A stretch of 64,000 bases of DNA from Acidobacteria bacterium Ga0077551 (lineage in GTDB: Bacteria; Pseudomonadota; Alphaproteobacteria; Caulobacterales; Hyphomonadaceae): assembly GCA_001464545.1 (NCBI GenBank), contig LNFC01000023.1, forward strand, positions 182,082-246,081, written 5' to 3'. The notes beneath the pieces were generated by a model. The model had not been told where the DNA came from. It saw nothing but the letters and a program-made list of their open reading frames with translations, and searched no databases. Positions 45,563 through 53,561 of the stretch are shown piece by piece (within the stretch, counting starts at the first letter, position 1; the number at the start of each line of letters is the position of its first letter). The position numbers were made by a program, and so were the translations under genes.

Positions 45563-46099
45563 TTACGCGTCTTTCTCGAGGTTCTTGAGGCCGACTTTCA
45601 TGTCGAGCGCGGTGTAGACGTGCTCGCCGTCGACATAGACGCGGCCGTCCGCGATCCCGAGGTTCAGCTTGCCGCGGCGTACGCGCTTGATGTCGATCTC
45701 GTAGCGCACGAGCTTCTTGTCCGGGGTGATCTCGCCGGTGAACTTCACTTCGCCGACGCCGAGGGCGCGGCCCTTGCCGGGCGAGCCTGACCAGCCGAGC
45801 CAGTAGCCGACGGCCTGCCACATGGCGTCAAGGCCGAGGCAGCCCGGCATGACCGGGTCGCCGGGGAAGTGGCACTTGAAGAACCAGAGGTCGGGATGGA
45901 TATCGAGTTCGCCGACCACATGGCCCTTGCCGAACGGGCCGCCATCGGTGCTGATCTCGGTGATCCGGTCCATCATCAGCATCGGCGGTTCGGGCAACTG
46001 TGCGTTGCCGGGGCCGAAATAGCCGCCCTTGCCGCTGAGCAGGAGGTCTTCCTTCGAATAGGAAGACTTGGGGGTGTGGAAATCGTGCGGACCAGGCAT
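45563..46099 (-). CDS. fabA: 3-hydroxydecanoyl-ACP dehydratase/isomerase
   Basis: A 178-residue hot-dog enzyme that dehydrates 3-hydroxyacyl-ACP and isomerises the C10 intermediate, starting anaerobic unsaturated-fatty-acid synthesis. The catalytic His is in [14 protein letters not shown] and the Asp in CLGLDAMWQ. It normally needs FabB, which is absent beside it. The ATG at 46099 gives the usual N terminus (SYSKEDLL). Confidence 0.95.
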   Translation of the reverse strand: MPGPHDFHTPKSSYSKEDLLLSGKGGYFGPGNAQLPEPPMLMMDRITEISTDGGPFGKGHVVGELDIHPDLWFFKCHFPGDPVMPGCLGLDAMWQAVGYWLGWSGSPGKGRALGVGEVKFTGEITPDKKLVRYEIDIKRVRRGKLNLGIADGRVYVDGEHVYTALDMKVGLKNLEKDA

Positions 46100-46160
46100 C
46101 GGTTTTATCCTGTGAAAGGCGCTGAAACAGGCGCCTTCCCACCGCCTGGCGGGGGTAAAG

Positions 46161-46664
46161 TCAACCTTTTGTGGCGGTTGCGCCCCAGAGTTGATCGCGC
46201 GGCGCCCAGCCCCGGTAGCCGTCGGCGGTGATCTGGCACATCGCCGCGTCGCAGGGGCCGAGCTGCACCAGCACGCCGGCGGCCACCGCCGCCACGTCCT
46301 TACTGTCCGCCGCGCGGCCGGCCTTGAGGACGAAATCGCCGGTCGTCAGGGCGTTCTGCTGGCCTGCCAGCTGGGTTTTCTTGATCCAGACCTCGTCGCC
46401 GTCCGGATCGCGCACATAGCGCCAGTCTCCGCTTTCCTTGACGATCAGCATCGGCAGGCCCTTGCGGGCGTATTCCCACTGCACCTTGTAATCTTCGCTC
46501 GGCCCGTTGCGGCCGTTCACCTTCTCGTGCTTCAGCGTCTCGAACCGGGGGACGGGCTTGCCGGAAAACCGGCTGATCATCACCTCGCCCTGCGTTTCGG
46601 CAGAGACCGGCGCGGCGGCGGGGCCAGCCATGACAAAGGCGAGTGCAAGAACTGCCCGTTTCAT
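46161..46664 (-). CDS. Secreted SH3-domain protein
   Basis: A 167-residue protein with a signal peptide (cleavage near VSA-E, residue 22). A bacterial SH3-like region follows: [39 protein letters not shown], and a second SH3-like half ending in [13 protein letters not shown]. Such proteins act in the periplasm, perhaps binding the cell wall. It is divergent from the hydroxyacid-dehydrogenase gene (136 bp apart). Confidence 0.85.
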   Translation of the reverse strand: MKRAVLALAFVMAGPAAAPVSAETQGEVMISRFSGKPVPRFETLKHEKVNGRNGPSEDYKVQWEYARKGLPMLIVKESGDWRYVRDPDGDEVWIKKTQLAGQQNALTTGDFVLKAGRAADSKDVAAVAAGVLVQLGPCDAAMCQITADGYRGWAPRDQLWGATATKG

Positions 46665-46800
46665 GTGCAGCGATCCTCAATTTCCGGGAGACGTATCTGT
46701 ACAACGCCCTACATGAATCCGAGGTAAAACAGCGGTCATTGGCGCGGCGCGTACGCTCTGGTAAGCGGCAATGACAACAAAAAGGTTCTACGGGAGTCCC

Positions 46801-47787
46801 ATGCCGGCATCGAAACTCAAAGTCGTCGTCACCCGCAAGCTGCCGGCCCCGGTCGAGCTGCGGATGAAAGAGCTGTTCGACGCCCGGCTGAACGAGGCCG
46901 ATATCCCGATGACCACCGAGCAGCTGGCCGAGGCGATGCAGACCGCCGATGTGCTGGTGCCGACGGTGACCGACCGGATCGACGGGCGCCTGATGGCCCG
47001 GGCCGGCCAGCAGCTGCGCCTGATCGCCCAGTTCGGGGCCGGGGTGGACAATATCGACGTTGCCAGCGCCGTGCAGCGCGGCATCACCGTCACCAACACG
47101 CCGGGCGTGCTGACCGACGATACCGCTGATGTCGCCATGGCGCTGATCCTCGCCGTGCCGCGCCGCCTGCACGAGGGCGTGCAGATCATGGAAAGCGGCA
47201 AGTTCGATGGCTGGACGCCGACCTGGATGATGGGCCGCCGCCTCTCCGGCAAGCGGCTCGGCATCATCGGCATGGGCCGCATCGGCCAGGCGGTCGCGCG
47301 CCGCGCCAAGGCGTTCGGCATGCAGATCCACTATCACAACCGCAAGCCCGTTGGCCCGCGCATCGAGGAAGGCCTAGAGGCGACCTATTGGGATTCGCTG
47401 GACCAGATGCTGGCGCGGATGGACATCGTCTCGGTCAACTGCCCGCACACGCCGGCGACCTTCCACTTGATCAATGCCCGCCGTCTCGCGCTGATGAAGG
47501 CGGACGCCTACATCATCAACACGGCGCGCGGCGAAGTGATCGACGAGGCCGCGCTGGCCCGCGCCATTCGCGGCGGCAAGCTGGCCGGCGCCGGGCTTGA
47601 CGTGTTCGAGCGCGAGCCCTCGGTGAACCCGGACCTGATCGGCCTGCCCAACGTGCTGCTGCTGCCGCACATGGGCTCGTCCACGATCGAGGGGCGCACC
47701 GAGATGGGCGAGAAGGTGATCATCAACATCAAGACCTTCGCCGACGGCCACCGCCCACCCGACCGCGTGATCCCCGCGATTCTCTAG
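46801..47787 (+). CDS. D-2-hydroxyacid dehydrogenase (D-glycerate dehydrogenase/glyoxylate reductase type)
   Basis: A 328-residue NAD(P)-dependent dehydrogenase. The Rossmann motif is GMGRIGQAVARR; catalytic residues are Arg (QFGAGVDNID region), Glu (FEREP) and His (LLPHMGSST), with NTARGEVIDE as the family signature. ATG 46801 is preferred over 46771 because GGGAG lies just before it. Its TAG stop (47785-47787) falls in the CTAGAG that begins mosaic repeat copy 2. Confidence 0.9.
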   Translation: MPASKLKVVVTRKLPAPVELRMKELFDARLNEADIPMTTEQLAEAMQTADVLVPTVTDRIDGRLMARAGQQLRLIAQFGAGVDNIDVASAVQRGITVTNTPGVLTDDTADVAMALILAVPRRLHEGVQIMESGKFDGWTPTWMMGRRLSGKRLGIIGMGRIGQAVARRAKAFGMQIHYHNRKPVGPRIEEGLEATYWDSLDQMLARMDIVSVNCPHTPATFHLINARRLALMKADAYIINTARGEVIDEAALARAIRGGKLAGAGLDVFEREPSVNPDLIGLPNVLLLPHMGSSTIEGRTEMGEKVIINIKTFADGHRPPDRVIPAIL

Positions 47788-47886
47788 AGAAACCGATCTG
47801 ATGGTATCAGATTGCTCGCTCTAGATTTTTAGTTGGTCGCAGATTCTTGCGCTCAACCGGTGCCCACTTGAGCGGAATTTGCTCTA
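47784..47886. repeat. Palindromic mosaic element (RIME/ABC-like), copy 2
   Basis: Same architecture as 18885-18988. CTAGAG (47784-47789) faces CTCTAG (47819-47824), with an inner stem between GATCTGAT and ATCAGATT. A T-run (47826-47830) follows, then CGCTCAA (47850-47856) pairs with TTGAGCG (47868-47874), and GCTCTA ends it at 47881-47886. The element fills the gap between two convergent genes and overlaps both of their stop codons. The first hairpin could act as a terminator on the + strand. Confidence 0.85.
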
Positions 47887-48894
47887 ATTCGTCGGCTCGG
47901 GAATATTCTCGAGCGCGACGTCCTGCACGCCGTAGACGCGTGTGGTGAGGAAGGCGCGCAGGTCTCCGGCGGAGAGTTCGGCGATTTCTTCCTGCGGCAG
48001 GTGGCCGACGCCGGGATAGAGGATCAACTGCGCGCCGGGGATCGCGGCGGCGAACTGTTCGCCGTGCTGGTAGGGAATCAGATTGTCGCGCTCGCCGTGC
48101 ATGACCAGCGTCGGCGCGGTGATGCCCGCGAGCAGTTCCGGCGTCGCTTCACGGCGCGTCTCGCCCTGGCCCGAGACGAGTTCGAGCAGCGCTTCGCGGT
48201 GGCAGGGGGCGCGTGCAAGGCTGGCATAGCGCTCCACCATTTCGTCGGTGACGAAACCCGGATTGCCGAAACTGTCTTCCAGCCCGCCCCGGATCAGCGA
48301 GGAAAGGTCGAGATCCTTCATCACGCGGCGCGCCAGATCCACTTCCAGCAAGCGGAAGACCAACGGGCGGTCTTCGCTTTCCGTGTCTGTGCGCGGCCAG
48401 CCGGCGGCGTCGACCAGCACGAGGCCGTCGAGCCGTTGCGGGAAGGCGAGCGCATAATTCCAGGCGGCGGCGCCGCCCATCGAGTTTCCGGCGAGCGTGA
48501 AGCGTTCGATCTCCAGCGTGTTGGCCACGCGGTTGATCGTCTCGATGAATTGCGCCGGGCCGATCTCCGCATTGTCGATGCAGCGCGAGAGGCCATGGCC
48601 CGGCAGGTCAATGCTGATCACGCGGTAGTCGCGCTTCAGGTTGTCGACCCAGGGCTCCCAGGTGTGCAGCGAGGCGGAGAAGCCGTGGACGAGGATGATC
48701 GCCTCGGCATCGCGCGGGCCGACATCGCGGAAGTGCACGCGCATGTTGTCGCCGAAGGCCAGGTAGCGGCTGTCGGTATTGGCGTAGATGGCTTCCAGCT
48801 GTTCGTAAGGAATGTCGTCACGGCGCAGCGTCATCCATCCGGCGAAGAGGATTACACCCAAGGTTAGGAAGACAGCGAGGAAGCGTCGGAACAT
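47884..48894 (-). CDS. Membrane-anchored alpha/beta hydrolase
   Basis: A 336-residue hydrolase. It has an N-terminal hydrophobic anchor (about 4-22), the oxyanion motif LVHGFSASLHTW, the nucleophile elbow AGNSMGGAA, and Asp/His in MHGERDNLIP and PGVGHLPQEE. It resembles epoxide-hydrolase or haloperoxidase-like esterases; the substrate is unknown. ATG 48894 was chosen over an upstream TTG at 48912. Its TAG stop lies in the GCTCTA end of mosaic repeat copy 2. Confidence 0.87.
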   Translation of the reverse strand: MFRRFLAVFLTLGVILFAGWMTLRRDDIPYEQLEAIYANTDSRYLAFGDNMRVHFRDVGPRDAEAIILVHGFSASLHTWEPWVDNLKRDYRVISIDLPGHGLSRCIDNAEIGPAQFIETINRVANTLEIERFTLAGNSMGGAAAWNYALAFPQRLDGLVLVDAAGWPRTDTESEDRPLVFRLLEVDLARRVMKDLDLSSLIRGGLEDSFGNPGFVTDEMVERYASLARAPCHREALLELVSGQGETRREATPELLAGITAPTLVMHGERDNLIPYQHGEQFAAAIPGAQLILYPGVGHLPQEEIAELSAGDLRAFLTTRVYGVQDVALENIPEPTN

Positions 48895-48967
48895 GGCAGC
48901 GCGAACTTTCAAACTCGAATCTGCGCGGAGATAACGCCCTCGGATGGCGCGCTGTCAAACTCTCAGT

Positions 48968-49708
48968 TCAGGCATTACACATTGGACACTGCAGATCGCG
49001 CCGCAGGTTGATCGTCCGCGTGTGTCCCGCCAGACCGTCGATCAGCAGCAGGCGGCCGATCAGCGGCTCGCCGGCGCCGGTGACCAGCTTGATCACTTCC
49101 AGCGCCATGGCCGAACCTGTCATACCTGTAACCGCGCCGACCACGCCGACCTCGTCGCACGCCTCTGCGGCGGGCGGCGCTTCGGGCACCCAGCACTGGT
49201 AGCAGGGGGCATCGGCTACGGCGCCGGAGGCGAAAACGCCGACCTGTCCCGCCCATCCGCTCGCCGCGCCGGAGACGAGCGGGCGTCGCGAGGCGTGGGC
49301 GAGGCGGTTCAGCGCGAAGCGCGTGGTGAAATTGTCGGAGGCGTCCACCAGGACAGCGCCTGCCGGGGCGTCGCCGTCCGCGAAGCGGCGGGCGTGCGCG
49401 GTGATGGTCAGTACGGGATCAATGGCGCGGAGACGGGCGGCGAGGGTGGTTGCCTTTCCGGCGCCGGTGTCGGCGTCGCCGAACTGGATCTGCCGCTGCA
49501 GGTTCGAACGCTCCACCGTGTCATCGTCCCACAGTTCGATATGTCCCACACCGGCCGCCGCAAGGTAGAGCGCGCAGGGCCCGCCCAGGGCGCCCGCGCC
49601 GATGACGGAAACCGATGCGGCCCGCAGCTTCTGCACGCCGGGCCCGCCGATCTCCTTCAGCAGTATGTGGCGCTTGTGGCGTTCGATGTCGCCCGGCGTC
49701 AGGCTCAT
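48968..49708 (-). CDS. ThiF/MoeB/HesA-family adenylyltransferase
   Basis: A 246-residue E1-like enzyme that adenylates the C terminus of a sulfur-carrier protein (MoaD or ThiS type). The ATP site (GAGALGGPCALYLAAAGVG), DDDTVERSNLQRQ, VDASDNFTTR and two zinc-binding CxxC pairs (CYQC; CPMC near the C terminus) are all visible. There is no rhodanese domain and no carrier gene nearby. ATG 49708 overlaps the nadD stop (ATGA). An upstream open extension is not coding. Confidence 0.9.
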   Translation of the reverse strand: MSLTPGDIERHKRHILLKEIGGPGVQKLRAASVSVIGAGALGGPCALYLAAAGVGHIELWDDDTVERSNLQRQIQFGDADTGAGKATTLAARLRAIDPVLTITAHARRFADGDAPAGAVLVDASDNFTTRFALNRLAHASRRPLVSGAASGWAGQVGVFASGAVADAPCYQCWVPEAPPAAEACDEVGVVGAVTGMTGSAMALEVIKLVTGAGEPLIGRLLLIDGLAGHTRTINLRRDLQCPMCNA

Positions 49709-50292
49709 CGCGCGCCTCGCAGCGCCGTCGAGGAGAGGGTGTTGCCGGGCGCTCTCAGGTACACCCAGGCGGGCGGCGCAAGGCCCGGCAGCGTTCCGGC
49801 GTCGCGCTCGGCGATTCGGGCGTCTCCGAAATACCGCGTGAAAGGCAGGGCGCGCGTCAGGCGCGTGCCCGGCCGTGAGATGATGGCGATGGGGCTGAGA
49901 CCCGCGATGACCTGCCAGTCCTTCCAGAGGTGGAAGCTTGCGGCGCTGTCGGCGCCCATCAGCCAGACGAAGTGCGCTTCCGGTTCCATCTCCTGCAGGG
50001 TGCGGAGCGTATCGACGGTGTAGGTCAGGCCGAGTTGTTGCTCGAGATCGGTCACGAACATGCCGGGCGCATCGGCCACCGCGCGCGCGGATGCCAGGCG
50101 CGTCTCGAATGATCCGTGTTCGGATTTCAGCGGATTGCCGCGCGCGACAATCCACCAGACCGCGTCAAGGCGCAGGCGCTTCAGCGCGGTTGTCGCAACA
50201 TGCAGGTGGCCGCCATGGGCGGGATTGAAACTGCCGCCGAGGAGGCCGATGCGGCGGCCGGCAGCCGGGCCGGGCAGGCGGGCGCGCTTCAA
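49705..50292 (-). CDS. nadD: Nicotinate-nucleotide adenylyltransferase
   Basis: Adenylates NaMN in NAD biosynthesis (195 aa). GLLGGSFNPAHGGHLHV gives the nucleotidyltransferase (H/T)xGH motif; VWWIVARGNPLK, GADSAASFHLWKDW and the C-terminal NTLSSTALR (ISSTxxR signature) confirm it. No ATG is available. The start is assigned to TTG 50292, which overlaps the proA stop (TTGA) and gives a normal length. It is coupled to both neighbours by 4-bp overlaps. Confidence 0.92.
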   Translation of the reverse strand: MKRARLPGPAAGRRIGLLGGSFNPAHGGHLHVATTALKRLRLDAVWWIVARGNPLKSEHGSFETRLASARAVADAPGMFVTDLEQQLGLTYTVDTLRTLQEMEPEAHFVWLMGADSAASFHLWKDWQVIAGLSPIAIISRPGTRLTRALPFTRYFGDARIAERDAGTLPGLAPPAWVYLRAPGNTLSSTALRGAR

Positions 50293-51575
50293 GGGCGGAC
50301 CTGGCCCGTGCCGCGCACGGCATACTTGTAGGTGGTCAGCTGCTCGGCGCCGACCGGCCCACGTGCATGAATGCGTCCCGTCGCGATGCCGATCTCGGCG
50401 CCGAAGCCGAACTCGCCGCCATCGGCAAACTGCGTGGACGCATTGTGCAGCACGATGGCGCTGTCGACGCGGGCGAGGAAGGCCTCGGCGGTCGCCTTGT
50501 CCTCGGTGATGATCGCGTCGGTGTGGTTCGACGACCAGCGGTCGATATGCGCGAGCGCGCCTTCCAGCCCGTCGACCACCGCGACCGACAGGATCGGGGC
50601 GACGTATTCGGTCGCCCAGTCTTCTTCCGTAGCCGGCGTGATGTGGGGCAGCAGCGCGCGGCTGCGGCGGTCGCCGCGAAGTTCGCAGCCGGCGGCCTCC
50701 AGCGCGGCGGCGATCTTCGGCAGCAGCGTCGCGGCGCAGGCGACGTCGATCAGCAGCGTCTCGGTCGAGCCGCACACGCCGGTGCGGCGCATCTTGGCAT
50801 TGACGACGATGTCCACCGCCTTGGCAGGGTCGGCGGCACCATCGACATAGGTATGGCAGAGGCCTTCGAGGTGGCCGATCACCGGCACGCGGGCTTCTGC
50901 CTGCACGCGCTCCACCAGCGTTCGCCCGCCGCGCGGCACGATCACGTCGAGTGCGCCGCCGAGGCCTGCGAGCATGTGGCCGACCGCGTCCCGGCTGGTT
51001 GTCTCGACCAGCTGGAGGGCATCGGCCGGAAGGCCTTCGGCGGTCAGCGCGGCGCGCATCGCCCCGGCGAGCGCGCGGGAGGAATGGATGCTTTCCGAGC
51101 CGCCGCGCAGGATGGCGGCATTGCCGGAGCGAAGGCAGAGCGCGCCGGCATCAGCGGTGACGTTCGGACGGCTCTCGTAGATGATGCCGATGACCCCGAG
51201 GGGCACGGCGACGCGCGTGATGTCGAGCCCGTTCGCGGGCGTCCAGCGGGCGAGTTCGCAGCCGACCGGGTCGGGCAGGGCGGCCACGGTCTCAACGCCC
51301 GCGGCGATGGCTTCGACGCGCGCGGCATCCAGTGCAAGCCGGTCGAGCATTGAGGCGGAGAGGCCTTTGGCAGCTGCGGCCGCCATGTCCTCGGCGTTCG
51401 CCTTGAGGATGTCCGGCGCGGCGGCGCGGAGGGCGGCAGCGATGGCGGTGAGGCCGCGCGTGCGGTCGGCGGCGCTCATCAGGCCAAGAGCCCGCGAGGC
51501 CGCACGGGCCCGCGCGCCCATGGCGTGCATGTGCTCGGCAAGGACAGCGTCCGGGGGCGGGGCGGCAAGGGTCAT
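50289..51575 (-). CDS. proA: Gamma-glutamyl phosphate reductase
   Basis: NADPH-dependent reductase (428 aa) of proline biosynthesis, converting glutamyl-5-phosphate to the semialdehyde. The aldehyde-dehydrogenase fold is seen with VPLGVIGIIYESRPNVTADA, RGGSESIHSS, the catalytic Cys in RRTGVCGSTETLL, and GPVGAEQLTTYKY. proB is not adjacent. ATG 51575 (MTLAAPP) fits the family. It leads a proA-nadD-thiF unit in which rsfS and rlmH, usual followers of nadD, are missing. Confidence 0.95.
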   Translation of the reverse strand: MTLAAPPPDAVLAEHMHAMGARARAASRALGLMSAADRTRGLTAIAAALRAAAPDILKANAEDMAAAAAKGLSASMLDRLALDAARVEAIAAGVETVAALPDPVGCELARWTPANGLDITRVAVPLGVIGIIYESRPNVTADAGALCLRSGNAAILRGGSESIHSSRALAGAMRAALTAEGLPADALQLVETTSRDAVGHMLAGLGGALDVIVPRGGRTLVERVQAEARVPVIGHLEGLCHTYVDGAADPAKAVDIVVNAKMRRTGVCGSTETLLIDVACAATLLPKIAAALEAAGCELRGDRRSRALLPHITPATEEDWATEYVAPILSVAVVDGLEGALAHIDRWSSNHTDAIITEDKATAEAFLARVDSAIVLHNASTQFADGGEFGFGAEIGIATGRIHARGPVGAEQLTTYKYAVRGTGQVRP

Positions 51576-51707
51576 AACTGGCAGGGATGTGCCGCAAATG
51601 CGCGCCTGCTGCAAGGTTTGGCTCAGGGCCGGTTCAGCAGCCGCTGTTGGTCAGGGCAGATTGGCCAGCGCTGCGCGAGGCTTTCGCCGACTGCGCATCC
51701 CGCCGCC

Positions 51708-53390
51708 CTAGTCTTCGCTCAGAACAATGCGGAAGCCATACTGGCGGTCGCGGGTGGCGACCGGCAGGCGCGCGCGGTTGGCGGCGCGGTGGGCCGCCGG
51801 ACTGCTCTTGACTGAACCGCCGCGCACGACGCGGCGGCTGCAGTCACCGCTGGTCACAGCGGTGCCATCCGTAGGTGCGTCGGTGTAACCGTTGACGTAG
51901 CAGTCCTGCGTCCATTCGCTGACATTGCCGAGCATGCCCTGCAGGCCGAACGGATTCTCCGGCAGGCTCCCTGCTTCGCGGACCTTGTCGCGCGGGGCGC
52001 TGGCCGCGTCGAACTTGTCCCCCCACCAGTAGGCGGTGCTGGTTCCTCCGCGTGCGGCGTATTCCCATTCTGCTTCCGTTGGCAGCCTGTAGGTCTGACC
52101 GGTTTCAGCCGATAGCCATTTCGTATAGGCGGACGCATCGCGCCAGGAAATGGCGGCAGCCGGCATCGCATCGTTCACCGGTGCGCCCGGGCGATGGCCA
52201 TTGCAGCCACCCGCGTCGACGCAGGTGATCCACTCGGCATGGGTGATTTCGGTCTTGCTGATCGCGAACGGCTTCACGGTCACCTCCCGCACTGGGCCTT
52301 CGATGGGCTCCCGGCCGGATTCGGTGACGGGCGAGCCCATCTGGAACGCGCCGCCGGGCAGGGCGACCATGGCCGGGCAGATTTCGCAGACCGGCGCTGG
52401 CGGCGGCTCAGGCTCGGGCGGGGCCGCGGCTGGCGTTTCGGTTTCGGGAACAGCGGTCTCGGCCGCTGCGATCTCGACCACTGGAACGTCCGGCACCGGG
52501 AGCGCGGGCGCCTCTGCAGCGGCCTCGGAAATCTCTGCGGGTCCCGCCTCATCCTCCGGATTCGGCAGGATCTGCGACACGCCCCAGCCTGCCAGAACGA
52601 TCGCCACCAGACCGCCGATCATGACGGGTATGGAGGATCCGGGCTTCTTCGCCGGCGCCGGCGCAGAGGTCCTGGTCGGCGCGGACGGGGCGCGTGCCGG
52701 GGCCGGCTTCGGAGGAGGCGGCGCGGCGGCCTTCGGGGGAGAGGGCGCTGGTGCAGGCGCAGGCGGCGGCGGGACTGGCGGCGGCGCGGCCGCGCGTGCC
52801 TCGGCGCGGGTCAGCGCCGCGATGCGGTTGCGCGCAAGGTCGGAATAGTGGCCGTCCGGATAGCGCTTCAGGTAAGCTTCGAAGTCGGCCTTGTCGTCGC
52901 TGTCGTTCACGGAAGACCAGAAGGTCAGCTCCATCGAGTTATCGGCGGCTTTCCCCGGAGCGGGCGGCGGCGCGGCCAGGGTCGGCGCGGCAGGTGCTGC
53001 GTGTTCGGCAGCGCGCCTTATATCTTGCACGAATTCCGTCCAGCGCAGATCGCTCCGGTCGCCTTCCCAGCCCACCAGGTCTGCCGACTGCGTCAGCTCG
53101 AACATGATCGGACGGTCCACATTCTCCATCATCGCCGGAACGAGCACGGAGGTGCGCTGGCCAAGCGTGGCCTCGGCGCGCACCCATTTCGATTTCACCG
53201 AAACGGCGGACCAGAGCACCACGACGACATCCGCGTCGCGCAACATGCCTTCGGTCACTTCGTCATAGGTCTGCCCGGCGCGAAGCACCTTGTCCCACCA
53301 TACGGAAAAGCCCTCGGCGATCAGCGCCTCGGCCACCATCTGCGCCTTCGGCCGGTCGGCCCGGCTATAGGAAAGGAATATGTCCGCCAT
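51708..53390 (-). CDS. TIR-transmembrane-SUMF1 fusion protein
   Basis: A 560-residue multidomain protein. An N-terminal TIR domain (1-130) has FLSYSRAD, WWDK and SKWVRAEA; Glu73 sits where TIR NADases keep their catalytic Glu. A short FW-type motif domain follows (153-192: ELTFWSSVNDSDD, YLKRYPDGHYSDLARNRI). Next come a Pro/Ala-rich linker, one membrane helix (about 254-272), a second linker and a SUMF1/FGE-like domain (about 340-558: LPGGAFQMGS, LPTEAEWEYAARGG, GNVSEWTQDC, VVRGGS, YGFR). The cysteines that make FGE catalytic are absent after RGGS, so this domain is probably a binding fold. Confidence 0.88.
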   Translation of the reverse strand: MADIFLSYSRADRPKAQMVAEALIAEGFSVWWDKVLRAGQTYDEVTEGMLRDADVVVVLWSAVSVKSKWVRAEATLGQRTSVLVPAMMENVDRPIMFELTQSADLVGWEGDRSDLRWTEFVQDIRRAAEHAAPAAPTLAAPPPAPGKAADNSMELTFWSSVNDSDDKADFEAYLKRYPDGHYSDLARNRIAALTRAEARAAAPPPVPPPPAPAPAPSPPKAAAPPPPKPAPARAPSAPTRTSAPAPAKKPGSSIPVMIGGLVAIVLAGWGVSQILPNPEDEAGPAEISEAAAEAPALPVPDVPVVEIAAAETAVPETETPAAAPPEPEPPPAPVCEICPAMVALPGGAFQMGSPVTESGREPIEGPVREVTVKPFAISKTEITHAEWITCVDAGGCNGHRPGAPVNDAMPAAAISWRDASAYTKWLSAETGQTYRLPTEAEWEYAARGGTSTAYWWGDKFDAASAPRDKVREAGSLPENPFGLQGMLGNVSEWTQDCYVNGYTDAPTDGTAVTSGDCSRRVVRGGSVKSSPAAHRAANRARLPVATRDRQYGFRIVLSED

Positions 53391-53561
53391 CGTCTTGTCC
53401 CCACTCCGCGTTCATCGCTGCTCGCGTGTGGGGCGAACGTTTGCACAGAATCCGCCGTTGCCAAAGGGGCTGCAGGATGGCGACGGCGGGTTGCCGCCAA
53501 CGAGGGGCTGACAGGTTGCGGAAATGCCGTAAGTTCAGCCGCAAAGAGTTTGGAGGATACG

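Noticed and set aside
52000..52400. SUMF1 domain as a formylglycine-generating enzyme
   Set aside because: The cysteine pair that follows RGGS in catalytic FGE is replaced by Ser/Ala/His/Ala, and no sulfatase gene is nearby.
52194..53561. Upstream in-frame extension of the acyl-CoA synthetase gene
   Set aside because: It is antisense to the TIR-SUMF1 gene, low-complexity Arg/Gly-rich, and a strong TGGAGG-ATG occurs at 53562.
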